A stretch of 64,000 nucleotides of DNA from Mesostigma viride (lineage: Eukaryota; Streptophyta; Mesostigmatophyceae; Mesostigmatales; Mesostigmataceae): the NCBI GenBank assembly GCA_009746045.1, contig RPFO01000034.1, forward strand, positions 2,435,971 through 2,499,970. The letters are read 5' to 3'. This document shows, piece by piece, positions 19,835 through 29,478 of the stretch (its first letter is position 1; the number at the start of each line of letters is the position of its first letter). Made by a program: the position numbers and the translations under genes. The notes below the pieces were generated by a model. That model had not been told where the DNA came from. It saw only the letters and a list, made by a program, of their open reading frames with translations, and did no database searches.

Positions 19835-21535
19835 ATGATGGATCCGTACTGGCCGTACCCGCCGGAGGAAAGACTTCCGGGAAACATACTCTACAAAATG
19901 CTGTCCGGCACCGCGAACGTCGGAAAGAAAGCGCTCGGATGGGTCCGAGGCAGCGTCGGGGCGTGCGCGAGCGGAATCGGGAAAACGCTCACGAGAGAGC
20001 AAATCGAGCGGCTCGTGGTCACTCTGTACAAGGAACTCCCGGCCGCGTTCATCAAAAAGACGCCGACGCCGACCCTTTGCATTCTCGTCGGCGACGAAGT
20101 CGTCGGCCGCCTTCTCATGAACATGTGCAAGCAGGCACTGCAAGGCAGCCCGGACGCGCACGAACGTCTCGTCCATATCGCGTTCATGTTGACGAAGACG
20201 TCCAAGGACGTGCTTTTCCGCATCCCGAAAGAGTACCTTTGCGAGATCATTTCGCGGGCCACGAACACCACGCAGAGGGTCGCTATGTTGCAGAACACGT
20301 TCGACTTTAACAAGAAGTTCGGCAACGAGGACTTTCGCGATCTCGGAATGCGTGCCGGCAGGGCGTTCGCCAACGAGGCGGGAGACGGGCCTTACGACAT
20401 GGGAGGCGGGCGGGGGGGCGGGGGGAAGGGAGGCATGCCCATGTTCGTGAACAACGTGTACCCTCGCGGCCCAATTCGACGCGGGAACGCCGGCGGCGGG
20501 GGGAACGCGGCTGTGTATTTCAACGCGCCTCCGAACCAGAATCCGTGGACGCATTACGGCGGCCAGGCGCGCACCGCACACCAAGCGGCGTGTTGTCAGG
20601 TGGTGCAGTCCGCGGTCAACAACGCGCACCGGATGCGCGCGGAAAGCATCGCGGGGGCCTTGAACCCGTACACGAAGGTGGGAAAGACCGAGGAACCTTC
20701 GCCGGGCGTGCCTGGTTCTTCGAAGGACGGGAACGCATTGAGGGGGGACAAGGTGTTTGGCCCGGGGTACTTGTGGGGCGGATTGTTTAACGACGAACCA
20801 AGTGGCGCTGGCCCAACGGCACCTCCTGTGGTATTGGACGAAGAGAAGAAGATTACCACTGAAGTTGTTAAGTCCATAGTCGGCGAGGCGAAAGCACCGG
20901 AAGTGGAAACAGCTTTAGGGCATATATACGACGAGCTTTCGAAGCGTGACATGCCGCAAGAAGTGCTCGAAGATAAGTTTGAGACTTATCTTGAAAGAGC
21001 TGCCCTACCAGACGACCAGAAAAATAAATTAATGGACAAGATGAGGGAGTATATAAAAGGTGAAAAAAGTATCGTCGAGTCGGGACAAAAACTCGTTCCG
21101 ATGTCTAAAGTAGAACTCAGAAGGTTCAAAGCGGCCATGAAAGAAAGAGAGACAAAAAAAGAAGGCGTGTTCGACGATGATTATTTACACAGAATGATAC
21201 GAAAAATTCACGGCTCCACTCCGTATGAAAGCGAATTAATGAGGGTATATCTAATGGCAGAAATGGGCCGTCTTGACGCGGCTGGCGACAAGACAGGTTA
21301 TGAAGAGGCGAGTAAGATGTACGGAGATGTATTGAGAGCATCAACCATGGTGGAAAATAAAACTAAGACTTCAGATGACTTAGATGCAGTGGCGATCGCG
21401 CGCGGTCTACTCAGTGATCTGGTTGGCAGCAGGCCCACAGACTTTAATACACGGTTAAGTGCAGCCGGCAAGAGTGTTGACAAAATACCGGATTGGTTAA
21501 TACAATTACATGATAGTCGATATTGCGTCCAGTGA
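19835..21535 (+). CDS. Large hypothetical protein of mixed composition (566 aa)
   Basis: The first ATG in a short leader is at 19835, just after TATATG. Residues 50-180 are helical, with an IPKEYLCEIIS stretch like the ELC motifs of the paralogue family nearby. Residues 185-215 are Gly-rich. From about residue 325 (near 20800) the DNA becomes distinctly AT-richer to the end, where the protein is helical and charged. This compositional step suggests a fusion of two sources or a recent replacement of the 3' half. Looks whole. Function unknown. Confidence 0.7.
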   Translation: MMDPYWPYPPEERLPGNILYKMLSGTANVGKKALGWVRGSVGACASGIGKTLTREQIERLVVTLYKELPAAFIKKTPTPTLCILVGDEVVGRLLMNMCKQALQGSPDAHERLVHIAFMLTKTSKDVLFRIPKEYLCEIISRATNTTQRVAMLQNTFDFNKKFGNEDFRDLGMRAGRAFANEAGDGPYDMGGGRGGGGKGGMPMFVNNVYPRGPIRRGNAGGGGNAAVYFNAPPNQNPWTHYGGQARTAHQAACCQVVQSAVNNAHRMRAESIAGALNPYTKVGKTEEPSPGVPGSSKDGNALRGDKVFGPGYLWGGLFNDEPSGAGPTAPPVVLDEEKKITTEVVKSIVGEAKAPEVETALGHIYDELSKRDMPQEVLEDKFETYLERAALPDDQKNKLMDKMREYIKGEKSIVESGQKLVPMSKVELRRFKAAMKERETKKEGVFDDDYLHRMIRKIHGSTPYESELMRVYLMAEMGRLDAAGDKTGYEEASKMYGDVLRASTMVENKTKTSDDLDAVAIARGLLSDLVGSRPTDFNTRLSAAGKSVDKIPDWLIQLHDSRYCVQ

Positions 21536-21711
21536 AGTCCAAGTACAAACCGCCAAAGTTTGGACCAAGAAACAAACCAAAGTTTATTGGCACGAATGAT
21601 TGGATGTATAACGGCCCGCAGACATACTGATACTGAAAATGAGGTTCGCCTCACTAATCAGTAATTATACGATGTCATTACATTACGCAAAATCATCTTT
21701 GTTCATTAAAA

Positions 21712-22152
21712 ATGACGAAGACTTGCGGCTTCAAGCTGAAAACCGGCGGCAACTGTCGCATGAAAGTGAAAGATCCCCGGAGGAAGCGGTGCAGATTCCA
21801 CACCAAGGGCGGCCCTAAACAACACAGGGTAAGAGGGACGAAGCGCAAGCGCTCCCCGTCACCTGCTCCGTCGCAGTTGTCTGGCTTTTGGGACCCGTTG
21901 GTGGCCGCACGAGCCAATTACGAAAATAACTCGTACGACACGGGACGGCACATGGAACTGACCACACAGGAATTGCGCAAGGCAGTGAGACAACAAGAAG
22001 CGGACGAGATGTCGGAAGGCATCTCGCCCTCGCAGCTTACTGAAGGTACTCAATGGTATACAGCCAAACCGACCTTCTCGTCTACTGACAAGGAACGAGA
22101 AGAGGACGCCCAGTCCAAGGTACATTATGACAGACCCAGGACAAGACACTAG
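21712..22152 (+). CDS. Zinc-knuckle family protein (146 aa)
   Basis: N-terminus MTKTCGFKLKTGGNC, then RCRFHTK: C-x9-C-x(about 11)-C-x2-H, the layout shared with five other genes in the window. A basic RKRSPSP-type linker and a Glu/Gln-rich helical tail follow. The 176 bases upstream (21536-21711) are AT-rich with no ORF and probably hold a promoter and the previous gene's terminator. Zinc binding is inferred from Cys/His spacing. Confidence 0.65.
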   Translation: MTKTCGFKLKTGGNCRMKVKDPRRKRCRFHTKGGPKQHRVRGTKRKRSPSPAPSQLSGFWDPLVAARANYENNSYDTGRHMELTTQELRKAVRQQEADEMSEGISPSQLTEGTQWYTAKPTFSSTDKEREEDAQSKVHYDRPRTRH

Positions 22153-22201
22153 AAACGGGCTTTCGTTCTACGAATCCATCGTCACTGTCGTCCTTTCCGT
22201 C

Positions 22202-23440
22202 TCACGGCAGCCCGTTCTCCTGTGCGATGGAGGCTTCCGTGCTTTCTGCCCCGCCCTCCTCGGGCGGAGGGGGTACAATGTTTTCGCGTTCCATGGCCAT
22301 GTGCCTGTACAACGCGGCGGTCGCCAGAAGTTCCAACGGGTTGTCTGAAGTGGGCGGGAACGACGTCAAGGTCGTCGCGGTCCATGCGGCGGTGTCGTCC
22401 CCTTCGACCATCTGAGCGACCATGAAATCGGAAAGACCGTTCGGGATCAAACGGGCGTGGTGCGAGCGGCTCGGCGTCGGAGCCGTCATCACGGTGTACT
22501 GGTGAATGGCGGGGCTCGGGGGAGGAATGCCGCCGAACCCTTTCACGTGGTGCGTGTTCAAGAGGCACCGGATGTAGGTGAGAACTCCGCGCTTGTGCAT
22601 GATGTCTCGAAGAGGTACGTACGGGTCCTTTCCCTCGTCCGTGTGCGTCTTGTCGATGGCCATCTGGACCATCCCCCTATAATGCACGAGTCCCGAGTGA
22701 GCCGCGTGGGGGTCGATCGAAACCAGTTGGCGGAAGTACACGTGCCACTGGGGAAAGTAGTCGGCGTCGAGCAGGATGAGCGCTTCTCTCGACTCAGCGC
22801 CCCCCTCCGCGACCTGAATCATCATCTCCACCATCTCCGCACACATCCTCTCCAAACCAGCCACGAGTGATTCCCTCTCCCTCTTCGCTCGAATGATCTC
22901 CGGGTGGCGAAAGAGGTGGAGAGTAGATCGTCGCTGGTACCCTAAACGTCGGACCTGGGCGTCGAGGCGCAGGAGCTCGACCTCGTTGAAGGCGTGGCGG
23001 GTGAACGGGTCGACGAAGGTCCCGGAATCCAGGATAAACTCCGCCAGCCTCACGGCGTGGAACCCGATGACGGTCCTGTCCGGCAAAACGAGCTTGAACA
23101 CGTGGGATTTGTGTGGGAGGCGTTCGAGCATGACCATATCGTCCCGGTTCTGCGGGATGAGGGCGACGTACTTCTTGATCGTCCGAATCGCCTTTCGCTT
23201 GGCCAAGAACGTCCTCCTGGCCCACCGCTGGATCTTGCGAGCCGCCAACACGGCGACGAGACTCGCGGAGGCTTCCTTCTCCGTGACTGTCTTCGGAGGG
23301 GCGAACCCCATCCGCTTGCAAAGTGTGCGCATATCGTTCACCGTGAGAGGGGCGAACGGGCGCCTCCCAAGCTTCTTTACAGAAGCACCGTTTAAAGAAA
23401 GCCAGCGACATATTCTCAGTCCTCTGGTCGTTCCCTTCAT
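22202..23440 (-). CDS. Protein with IQ-like and U-box-like regions (412 aa)
   Basis: Residues about 65-85 (LAARKIQRWARRTFLAKRKA) resemble an IQ calmodulin-binding helix. Residues about 120-160 contain FVDPFTRHAFNEVELLRLD, similar to the F-x-DP-x-T-R...EL pattern of U-box or RING-like degenerate zinc-less domains in giant-virus proteins. The rest is helical with a Pro/Glu-rich C-terminus. The pattern suggests a ubiquitin-related or scaffold role, but that is inference. Looks whole. Confidence 0.65.
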   Translation of the reverse strand: MKGTTRGLRICRWLSLNGASVKKLGRRPFAPLTVNDMRTLCKRMGFAPPKTVTEKEASASLVAVLAARKIQRWARRTFLAKRKAIRTIKKYVALIPQNRDDMVMLERLPHKSHVFKLVLPDRTVIGFHAVRLAEFILDSGTFVDPFTRHAFNEVELLRLDAQVRRLGYQRRSTLHLFRHPEIIRAKRERESLVAGLERMCAEMVEMMIQVAEGGAESREALILLDADYFPQWHVYFRQLVSIDPHAAHSGLVHYRGMVQMAIDKTHTDEGKDPYVPLRDIMHKRGVLTYIRCLLNTHHVKGFGGIPPPSPAIHQYTVMTAPTPSRSHHARLIPNGLSDFMVAQMVEGDDTAAWTATTLTSFPPTSDNPLELLATAALYRHMAMERENIVPPPPEEGGAESTEASIAQENGLP

Positions 23441-23564
23441 GACGGCGAACGTTTTCGCCTTCTCACAATAAGCGTGTCAAAAACTTCACGGGCGGCCTTT
23501 TATGGATTCTGGGACACCGAAACGGCGCGCAATTTTTCTGCCGTACTTATAAAGCAGCGCATGA

Positions 23565-25365
23565 ATGAAGTCCACGTGCAAGGGAACGACGGCGCGCGGC
23601 GCCCGTTGTACGTACACGGCCGTCACGAAAGGGTACTGCAAGATCCACTCCAAACGCGACGTACACAGAGCCCGCGCTCGTCCACGTCACAGGCCGCGTC
23701 AGGGTGAGGCAAGTACACTGCCAGGCGCGACCAGGGAAAAGATTGCGGAGATCAAGGAGGCCGTGGCGGAACTCGTCCGCATGTACAAGGCGGCGGAGCC
23801 CAGCGTGGCCGACCGGCCGGACGCGGAACTCGGAGACGAGGCGATCCAATGGGCAGAACAGTACTCTCCTCCCGGGTCCCTCGAGCTCCTCGAGAAGATC
23901 AACCGACTTCACGAAGAGGCGTCCAAATCAATCCTCGAAGACAGCGGCATGCTCGACGCGTCCGACCCGGAATCGGAGATCGGCGACGCGCACGGCCCGG
24001 AACTCGCGGATGCCGCCACTCGTGGCCCGGAAATTGCGAATTTCGCCCGCAAGATACGGACGCGGCCCTCGAAGACGCGCTCGACAAGCAGGCGGACAGC
24101 CTGATGAACTGCACGGGGTTGTCGAACAGTCTTCAGCGAAAGGACGCGGAAAAACTCGCGGTGTTTTTGAACGTGGGGCACACGGAAGAGTCCGTCAAGA
24201 CACTCTCGAAGCAGCAACTGTGCGCGATCATCTCGAAGGAACTGATCGACACGTTCGCGTTCTCCCTTTGCGCGAAAAACGTGTTCGACAACTCCACCAA
24301 GGAACAACTCGTGGAATACCTGAACGCAAGGTACGGAGGGGACCGCCAAAAGTTGGAGGAGCTGACGCACGAGGAGCTTTGCATGGTCGTGGGCGCCACG
24401 CGCGATCCCGTTTCGTGGACTAGGTCGGCGTTCGAATGGCTGAAGAAACTCCCGTGGAAGTACCTCGGCGTTTACCTGGCCGGCAGGATGCTCGCGGGGT
24501 GCTAGTGGCGACGTACACGGGAGAGGAAGCCGAGTTGTACAAGTTCCTGAACACACTCAAGTCCAAGGGAGTCCCCGAATGGGTCGTAAACAAGTTCCGG
24601 CATTTCGTCGACAACCTGAAATGGTTCGGCATCATGTTCGTGAACGCGTTCGAATTCGTCAAGCTAGCCTCGGTGTGGTTCAAAGACGTCACGCCCCCTT
24701 TCGTTACGAGGTGGGTGGAAAAGGCCGCGAAGTGGGGAGCGAACAATCCCGTAACTTCAACGGTCGCGAACTTGCTAGGGTTGGTTGGTTTCTCGTACGC
24801 CCAACGAGGCGCTCAGAACGCGGCCATCGCAGGGGGGAAGGCCGCCGTGAACAAGTCTCGCCAGGCGTTCCAAGCTGGCAAGGACTACTACAACTCCAAC
24901 AAAACGGCCGCCGTCAACCGCGCGTACGAACTTGGCGAGTCGGCGAAAGCGGCTGGAATGGAAGCCGCGTCAAAGGCTAAAAACGCCGCGGTCACTCGAG
25001 GGAAGCAATTGGCGACGACGGCACAGCGCGTTGCCGTAGAAAAGGGCACGGCCGCCGCCAATGCCGCGAAAAGAGCTGGGCGCGCGGCGGCCAAAAAGGC
25101 AGCCGGTGCGGCAGCGGAGGCCGCGAGATCCGCCAAAGAGTCCGCCATCGCCCAGGGTCAGAACTTCATGCTGACTGCACAGGACACCGTGTCGAACATC
25201 AAGACCGCCGCCCCCGGGTATGTCCCGTCCGCCGTGAACTCTGCATATCAAGTGTTCGCGTCTCATCCTTTGATCCCGGATCCGCGTGCCGTCGTCCCGG
25301 ACGACGTGAATGCGTTCCAACGCCGTTTAGAAGCGGTGCAGCGGAAACGAAAGAAGAGTTCGTGA
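23565..25365 (+). pseudogene. Zinc-knuckle plus TWRS-family paralogue with Ala/Lys-rich tail
   Basis: The 5' part opens with MKSTCKGTTARGARC and KGYCKIHSK, the zinc-knuckle layout. The middle (about 24080-24470) encodes ELC-type repeats (LSKQQLCAIIS, LTHEELCMVVG) and RDPVSW...LKKLPWKYLG, clearly related to 25404-26345. The last 550 bases encode an Ala/Lys-rich repetitive helix (KAAVNKSRQAFQAGKDYY-type units), like histone H1 or LEA tails. TACTTATAAAG lies about 20 bases before the start. The region looks broken, with about two breaks. Confidence 0.6.
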
Positions 25366-25403
25366 GCGGGCGGTTATTTCTCCGGTAATGATACGACTTG
25401 GCG

Positions 25404-26345
25404 ATGAACAAACGCAGACATCGCGCCAGGGCTGAAACAGCGCCGGACGAAAAAGCGCCGGTTCAAGCGCTCTTTGACCCTGAAAGTCTCATGGACTGCG
25501 CGGGGCTTTCGAACCATCTCACTCGCCGCGAGGCGGAATCTCTCGCGCTCGCGGCGAATCCGCAGCACACGAAAGAAACCATCGCTCGGCTGACGAACGA
25601 GCAGATGTGCGGCCTTCTCACGTTCGAAATCATCGACAAAGTCGCCTTCGCCGCTTGCGCGAAATCAGTTGCCGAATCTTCGGACAAGGCGAGTCTCGTT
25701 TCCTACCTCCACGCTGTTTTTGGGATCAGTGTCCCCCATCTTGAGTCGTTCACTCATCAACAGTTGTGCTCATTGGTGACCATGACACGCGATCCGAAAA
25801 CGTGGAGATCAAAAGCCCTGAAAGCCTTCAAAAAGGTCCCGTGGAAAACCCTTGGCAAAATCACGTTCGGCGGCGTGAACTTGCTCGGATTTATAATGGC
25901 TCAATACATCGTCGCGACCGAAACAGGTGTATTGGAGCCTTTTTTTACGATCATGAAAGACTTGACGCGCAAGGGGTGGATAGGTACGGACCAAGAACGT
26001 TTGATACTAGAATTCACTGAGACATATCTAAAACCTATCGGATATTTCTACATAGGCGCAGCCCGCCAAGCGGAGGCTATCATCAAGTGGCTCGTGGATC
26101 AAATGCCCTGGTACATCCGTTGGCCCCTCAAGTGGTCGATATGGAATTCTAATGTGTCCAAAACGGGTGCGAACCTAGTTGGTACAGCTGGAGTCGTCGC
26201 AACTGGCGCGGTCACTTTTGGCGCCTCTAAAGCGATGCTCGCGGGGGGTCAGGTACTCCACGACCGGTTCAAAGGAGACCAACCGTCAGATCCACGCGAG
26301 AGGCAAAAAAAATTGATGATGTTGCATAACATGTTGGTGCTGTGA
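25404..26345 (+). CDS. TWRS-family paralogue with ELC repeats (313 aa)
   Basis: Start taken at ATG 25404. Residues about 60-120 contain two repeats of a motif like LTNEQMCGLL and FTHQQLCSLV (consensus LTxxQLC), followed by TRDPKTWRSKALKAFKKVPW and a hydrophobic segment (about 150-170) that suggests membrane association. Related proteins lie at 12545 and inside 23565-25365. The second half is more AT-rich than the first. Looks whole. ELC-type motifs occur in other giant-virus proteins, but no function is known to me. Confidence 0.7.
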   Translation: MNKRRHRARAETAPDEKAPVQALFDPESLMDCAGLSNHLTRREAESLALAANPQHTKETIARLTNEQMCGLLTFEIIDKVAFAACAKSVAESSDKASLVSYLHAVFGISVPHLESFTHQQLCSLVTMTRDPKTWRSKALKAFKKVPWKTLGKITFGGVNLLGFIMAQYIVATETGVLEPFFTIMKDLTRKGWIGTDQERLILEFTETYLKPIGYFYIGAARQAEAIIKWLVDQMPWYIRWPLKWSIWNSNVSKTGANLVGTAGVVATGAVTFGASKAMLAGGQVLHDRFKGDQPSDPRERQKKLMMLHNMLVL

Positions 26346-26371
26346 TATTGTGTTTGTTCATTATAAATAGA

Positions 26372-26515
26372 ATGACATCCCAAGACCCTGTAAAGCCTGT
26401 AACGGATCCACCCGCCCCCGCGGTGGCGGCGAAGAGCGGCAAACGGTTGAAGCGGCTCCGAATCAACGGGCACGTCTTCGACAAGTGCAAAGAGCTGAAC
26501 GCTAAATTATTTTAG
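26372..26515 (+). CDS. Small basic protein (47 aa)
   Basis: Short ORF (MTSQDPVKPV...) with a KRLKRLRIN basic patch, preceded by TATAAATAG only about five bases before the ATG. The clean TATA and the codon use argue it is real. It may be a transcribed leader peptide or a small nucleic-acid-binding protein. Confidence 0.45.
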   Translation: MTSQDPVKPVTDPPAPAVAAKSGKRLKRLRINGHVFDKCKELNAKLF

Positions 26516-26532
26516 TCACTGGAGAATATACA

Positions 26533-26865
26533 ATGGCCCACACTTGCAACGCGAAAACGCTGAGAGGCGACAACTGCAAACGCTCTTGCGCGCCTCGTTC
26601 CAAACGGTGCGCGGTCCACAAGACGGGCGCCAAGAAGGCCAGGAGGCACCGGATGAGACAACCAGGTGATAAGCATGAACGAGACGAGTCGGAACAACCA
26701 AGGAGAGAAGCCCCGCCGCGAACCGAGTACAACTTTAGCCCAAAAGAGAGGGCAGCCATTGCGGCGATGAACCGAGCAATCTTAAATAAACAAGCCCAGC
26801 TTCCACCAGGGCAGCAAGGGGCCGAGTGGAAGCCCGTGTACGGGGCCAACGGCCAGGACGATTAG
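26533..26865 (+). CDS. Zinc-knuckle family protein (110 aa)
   Basis: N-terminus MAHTCNAKTLRGDNCKRSC and KRCAVHK: the same C-x8-C-...-C-x2-H layout as in 9997, 21712 and 30153. A basic Lys/Arg/His segment and a Glu/Gln-rich C-terminus follow. The end overlaps by four bases with the convergent minus-strand gene. Confidence 0.65.
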   Translation: MAHTCNAKTLRGDNCKRSCAPRSKRCAVHKTGAKKARRHRMRQPGDKHERDESEQPRREAPPRTEYNFSPKERAAIAAMNRAILNKQAQLPPGQQGAEWKPVYGANGQDD

Positions 26866-27635
26866 AAAGCGGGGTTCGCAGCCACGATGAGGTCCGCCAT
26901 GGCGATCGCCACCGGCGACGGCTTGTGCTTGTCCACGCCGTGCGGCGAGCTCGCGTTGTAAGCCGCCCTCGATGCCGCCATCACCTCTTCCACCAACTCT
27001 TGGACGTACGACTTCACGATCCGCCCCGTCTGCACGACAGAACCGACGTGTATCAAACTGCTCACGGCCACGAAATCGATCCCGACGTTCGCCATCGTCG
27101 CGGCGAGGCCCACTCTCAACAAAGCGGAGTTGATGCGGCTCGGAGCCGTTACGGCGCTGTTGAAACAACGGGCGAGAGCGTGAAGCTGGCCGTGCTCTTT
27201 AACGATCGAGAGGTACGAGTCCAGGGTTTCGTCCTTCAGCATGGCGAACAACGCGTCCACGCCCTCTTTCGTCTCCGTCTTCGTGTCTCCCATGTTCGGG
27301 GCGAGCGATTTGGAAACGGCGTCAAAAAGAAGCGTCCACTGCGAAGGAGAGATGGAAACCCCCGCGTTCCCTGAAAGAGGCGCTTCGTTCACGCAAGAGA
27401 GGATCGTGTCCACGATGAATCTCGTGGATCCCTCTGTCGTCAAGAGATTGCACATGAACGCTTGTCCGAGCTTTTGTATCAGAGCTTCCGGAACGCCGAG
27501 GAGCCGAGCGTTTGACGTGTGCGACTCCAAAACAGCGAAAATTCGACGAGGTACGTCGATCCCCATGATGCTTCCATCCATGATGAGCTTGACGGCTTCG
27601 ACAGCCTCGGCGAGCTCGTTAGAAACTTTCATCAT
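26862..27635 (-). CDS. Hypothetical helical protein (257 aa)
   Basis: Long, mostly helical soluble protein with no recognisable motif; good codon bias and no break. Upstream on its own strand (27636-27720) lie GA-rich repeats, then a GGTATAAAAACCTG-type element near 27722. A near copy of that element lies 325 bases to the right, before the plus-strand gene at 28088. Confidence 0.65.
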   Translation of the reverse strand: MMKVSNELAEAVEAVKLIMDGSIMGIDVPRRIFAVLESHTSNARLLGVPEALIQKLGQAFMCNLLTTEGSTRFIVDTILSCVNEAPLSGNAGVSISPSQWTLLFDAVSKSLAPNMGDTKTETKEGVDALFAMLKDETLDSYLSIVKEHGQLHALARCFNSAVTAPSRINSALLRVGLAATMANVGIDFVAVSSLIHVGSVVQTGRIVKSYVQELVEEVMAASRAAYNASSPHGVDKHKPSPVAIAMADLIVAANPAF

Positions 27636-27720
27636 GGTTGCGGCTCGAGAAGGAGAGAGTGAGAGCGCTTCTGTGTGTGTGAGAGAGAGAGCGAGGTGAG
27701 AGGAGAAGGCGTCACTCGCA

Positions 27721-28140
27721 GGTTTTTATACCTTCTTGGCAGACGAGTCCCGAAAAGCGGTTACAAACGTTTCAATGGCGCCGCGCCGGCCCGGGAGACG
27801 GTGTGCCGGGACGCGGAATTTCTTCCACGGGCTCCGATGCCGCCGTCTTAACTTCAGATGGCGTCACATCTGACTTGCTGACGTCATCTGACGCATCGCT
27901 CGCGAGCAGCACCTTCCCGTTGCGCACCACCCACTTGGCAGCAGGCGCCCACCAGCTCAGACCGTACCACCAGCCGCCGTCCATCGATATCTAAATGATG
28001 GCCGAGACAATTTGCCGACCCCCTGGATAGCCTTCGCCGGGTGTCAGGTTTTTATACCATCTAAGCAGAAGGTGTGGCTCTCGTGCGATGAATCCCGAAG
28101 AGAAGTTACAAACGTCTGGCGGCCCCCCAGCCCCGGCCCC
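27721..28140. repeat. Duplicated promoter-and-start segment
   Basis: Two copies at about 27721-27795 and 28044-28135 share GGTTTTTATACC, a GGCAGA/AGCAGA block, TCCCGAA and GTTACAAACGT. The right copy is the promoter and first codons of the gene at 28088; the left copy is a diverged relative near the minus-strand gene at 27772. Confidence 0.75.
27772..27984 (-). CDS. Hypothetical protein with Trp-rich N-terminus (70 aa)
   Basis: Starts MDGGWWYGLSWWAPAAKWV, very Trp-rich, then a Ser/Thr/Pro-rich tail. Its end overlaps a decayed copy of the segment found before the gene at 28088 (see that repeat). Confidence is limited because of its short length. Confidence 0.4.
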   Translation of the reverse strand: MDGGWWYGLSWWAPAAKWVVRNGKVLLASDASDDVSKSDVTPSEVKTAASEPVEEIPRPGTPSPGPARRH

Positions 28141-28492
28141 GGCCCCGGTCGCGCCGTCGTTCCTGTCCGTATGCTTCGGATCCGGCCTGAAGATCTTCGA
28201 CATCATCGTGTCCCCCCTTATATGGATCATGGTTTCCGTCGCGTGGACGAAAATGATGCAGATCGATCAGGAAGAAGAAACCGTCAAGACGGTCCTCGTA
28301 AATAATGTACCGTTTTTCGTGCAGTTGCTGATCACGTGCGTCATCTTCGTGCCTGGTTTCGTGCGCGCGGGGCTCGTGAAGGGCTTGTTGGCGTTTTTAC
28401 TCGTCAACTACGTGCGTTTTAACGTTGCCAACGTGTACGCCATGCTCTTTACGAGGTCCTTGGAGTCCGAGGACGAAGATATCGAATCCTAA
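28088..28492 (+). CDS. Membrane protein (134 aa)
   Basis: Pro/Ala-rich N-terminus (PPAPAPAPVAPS), then hydrophobic segments at about residues 27-50, 72-92 and 97-115, and an acidic tail. The promoter lies in the duplicated segment, with TTTTTATACC about 35 bases upstream of the ATG. Family not recognised. Confidence 0.65.
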   Translation: MNPEEKLQTSGGPPAPAPAPVAPSFLSVCFGSGLKIFDIIVSPLIWIMVSVAWTKMMQIDQEEETVKTVLVNNVPFFVQLLITCVIFVPGFVRAGLVKGLLAFLLVNYVRFNVANVYAMLFTRSLESEDEDIES

Positions 28493-28505
28493 GGTAGGAA
28501 TCGGA

Positions 28506-28691
28506 ATGTTTTCGTGCTTCGCTCCTAAACCGCGATCCCCGATCGGCCTATGGACGGGCCCGCGTTACTCTCCGCCTCCGGAGCCTCCGCGTTCTCCCGC
28601 GAAAATGACCGCGGGTCTCGCGCGCGTGATCGAGTTCCGCTACAACCGGTACTGGTCAAATCGTCGAAAGTCGGAGCGTAAAAAAAACTAA
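28506..28691 (+). CDS. Small basic protein (61 aa)
   Basis: Starts MFSCFAPKPRSPIGLW, is Pro-rich and ends in a strongly basic tail (SNRRKSERKKN). Thirteen bases after the previous stop, same strand. Short, so moderate confidence. Confidence 0.5.
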   Translation: MFSCFAPKPRSPIGLWTGPRYSPPPEPPRSPAKMTAGLARVIEFRYNRYWSNRRKSERKKN

Positions 28692-28750
28692 GACGAATCT
28701 ATACACGGAGATGTCCCGGAAACGATCCACTAGGCGCTTTCACCGGGCAC

Positions 28751-29323
28751 GTGGACCCGGTGTCGACCGTGAAGACAAAGTCAAAAACGAGAGCGCACCA
28801 CCCAGAGAGCTCCCTTTTCCAGTGCCGGAACCCCCCCCCGCGGGCCCTTCCATCAAATACCGAATCCGAGGACACACCTCTGCTTTTTAGCCGACCTTGG
28901 GAAAAGCAAGTTCTGGATAATGCGAAAACAGATTTGAAACGTCGAATAGAACAAGCTAAAGAAACGAAAGGCGAACTCGACAAAACATATGGAAGGATGA
29001 GGAAAGAATGGTCTCAGTTGAACCGATACCCAGCCGAAGAAGTCGAGGAGATGAGAGGAACGCTAAAAGACAGGATCAAGAGGGTAAAAATAGAAGCTAC
29101 TCGGCAGATTCAAAACATAGACCGTTTGACATCACGAGCGAGAGCGGCGAATATGGTAGACGATCCACTGAAAAGGAGAAAGTACTCGAGCGCAAGGCAC
29201 ACGATCAGAGCGCATTCGACCGGTGTCAAGCAACAATGTAGTGCCCAGACGCTCGCCGGAAAGAGGTGCGGGAACAAGCCTCGAAAGGGGTGCAAGACAT
29301 GCGCGTGTCACGCAAGAAAGTGA
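28751..29323 (+). CDS. Coiled-coil protein with C-terminal zinc knuckle (about 190 aa)
   Basis: The middle is a Lys/Glu/Arg-rich coiled coil. The last 30 residues read CSAQTLAGKRCGNKPRKGC followed by CACHARK, the same Cys/His layout as in the zinc-knuckle family but here at the C-terminus. No early ATG is present in this frame (28751 is GTG), and an ATG-initiated basic ORF starts at 28711 in another frame, so the 5' end is uncertain and the gene may be broken, with about one break. Confidence 0.55.
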   Translation: MDPVSTVKTKSKTRAHHPESSLFQCRNPPPRALPSNTESEDTPLLFSRPWEKQVLDNAKTDLKRRIEQAKETKGELDKTYGRMRKEWSQLNRYPAEEVEEMRGTLKDRIKRVKIEATRQIQNIDRLTSRARAANMVDDPLKRRKYSSARHTIRAHSTGVKQQCSAQTLAGKRCGNKPRKGCKTCACHARK

Positions 29324-29478
29324 TCATCAAATGGTCAATGCTCGTTCAAAATGAGAAATATTTTTGCTTGATATAATACATAATATCAAAGATTCAATCT
29401 CGCCCGAGGCTGGCGACTCCTGCCCATTTCTGAAAAGCCTCTCTTGCTATCGACGCCCTCCTACGGGCCGCCGAGCAG

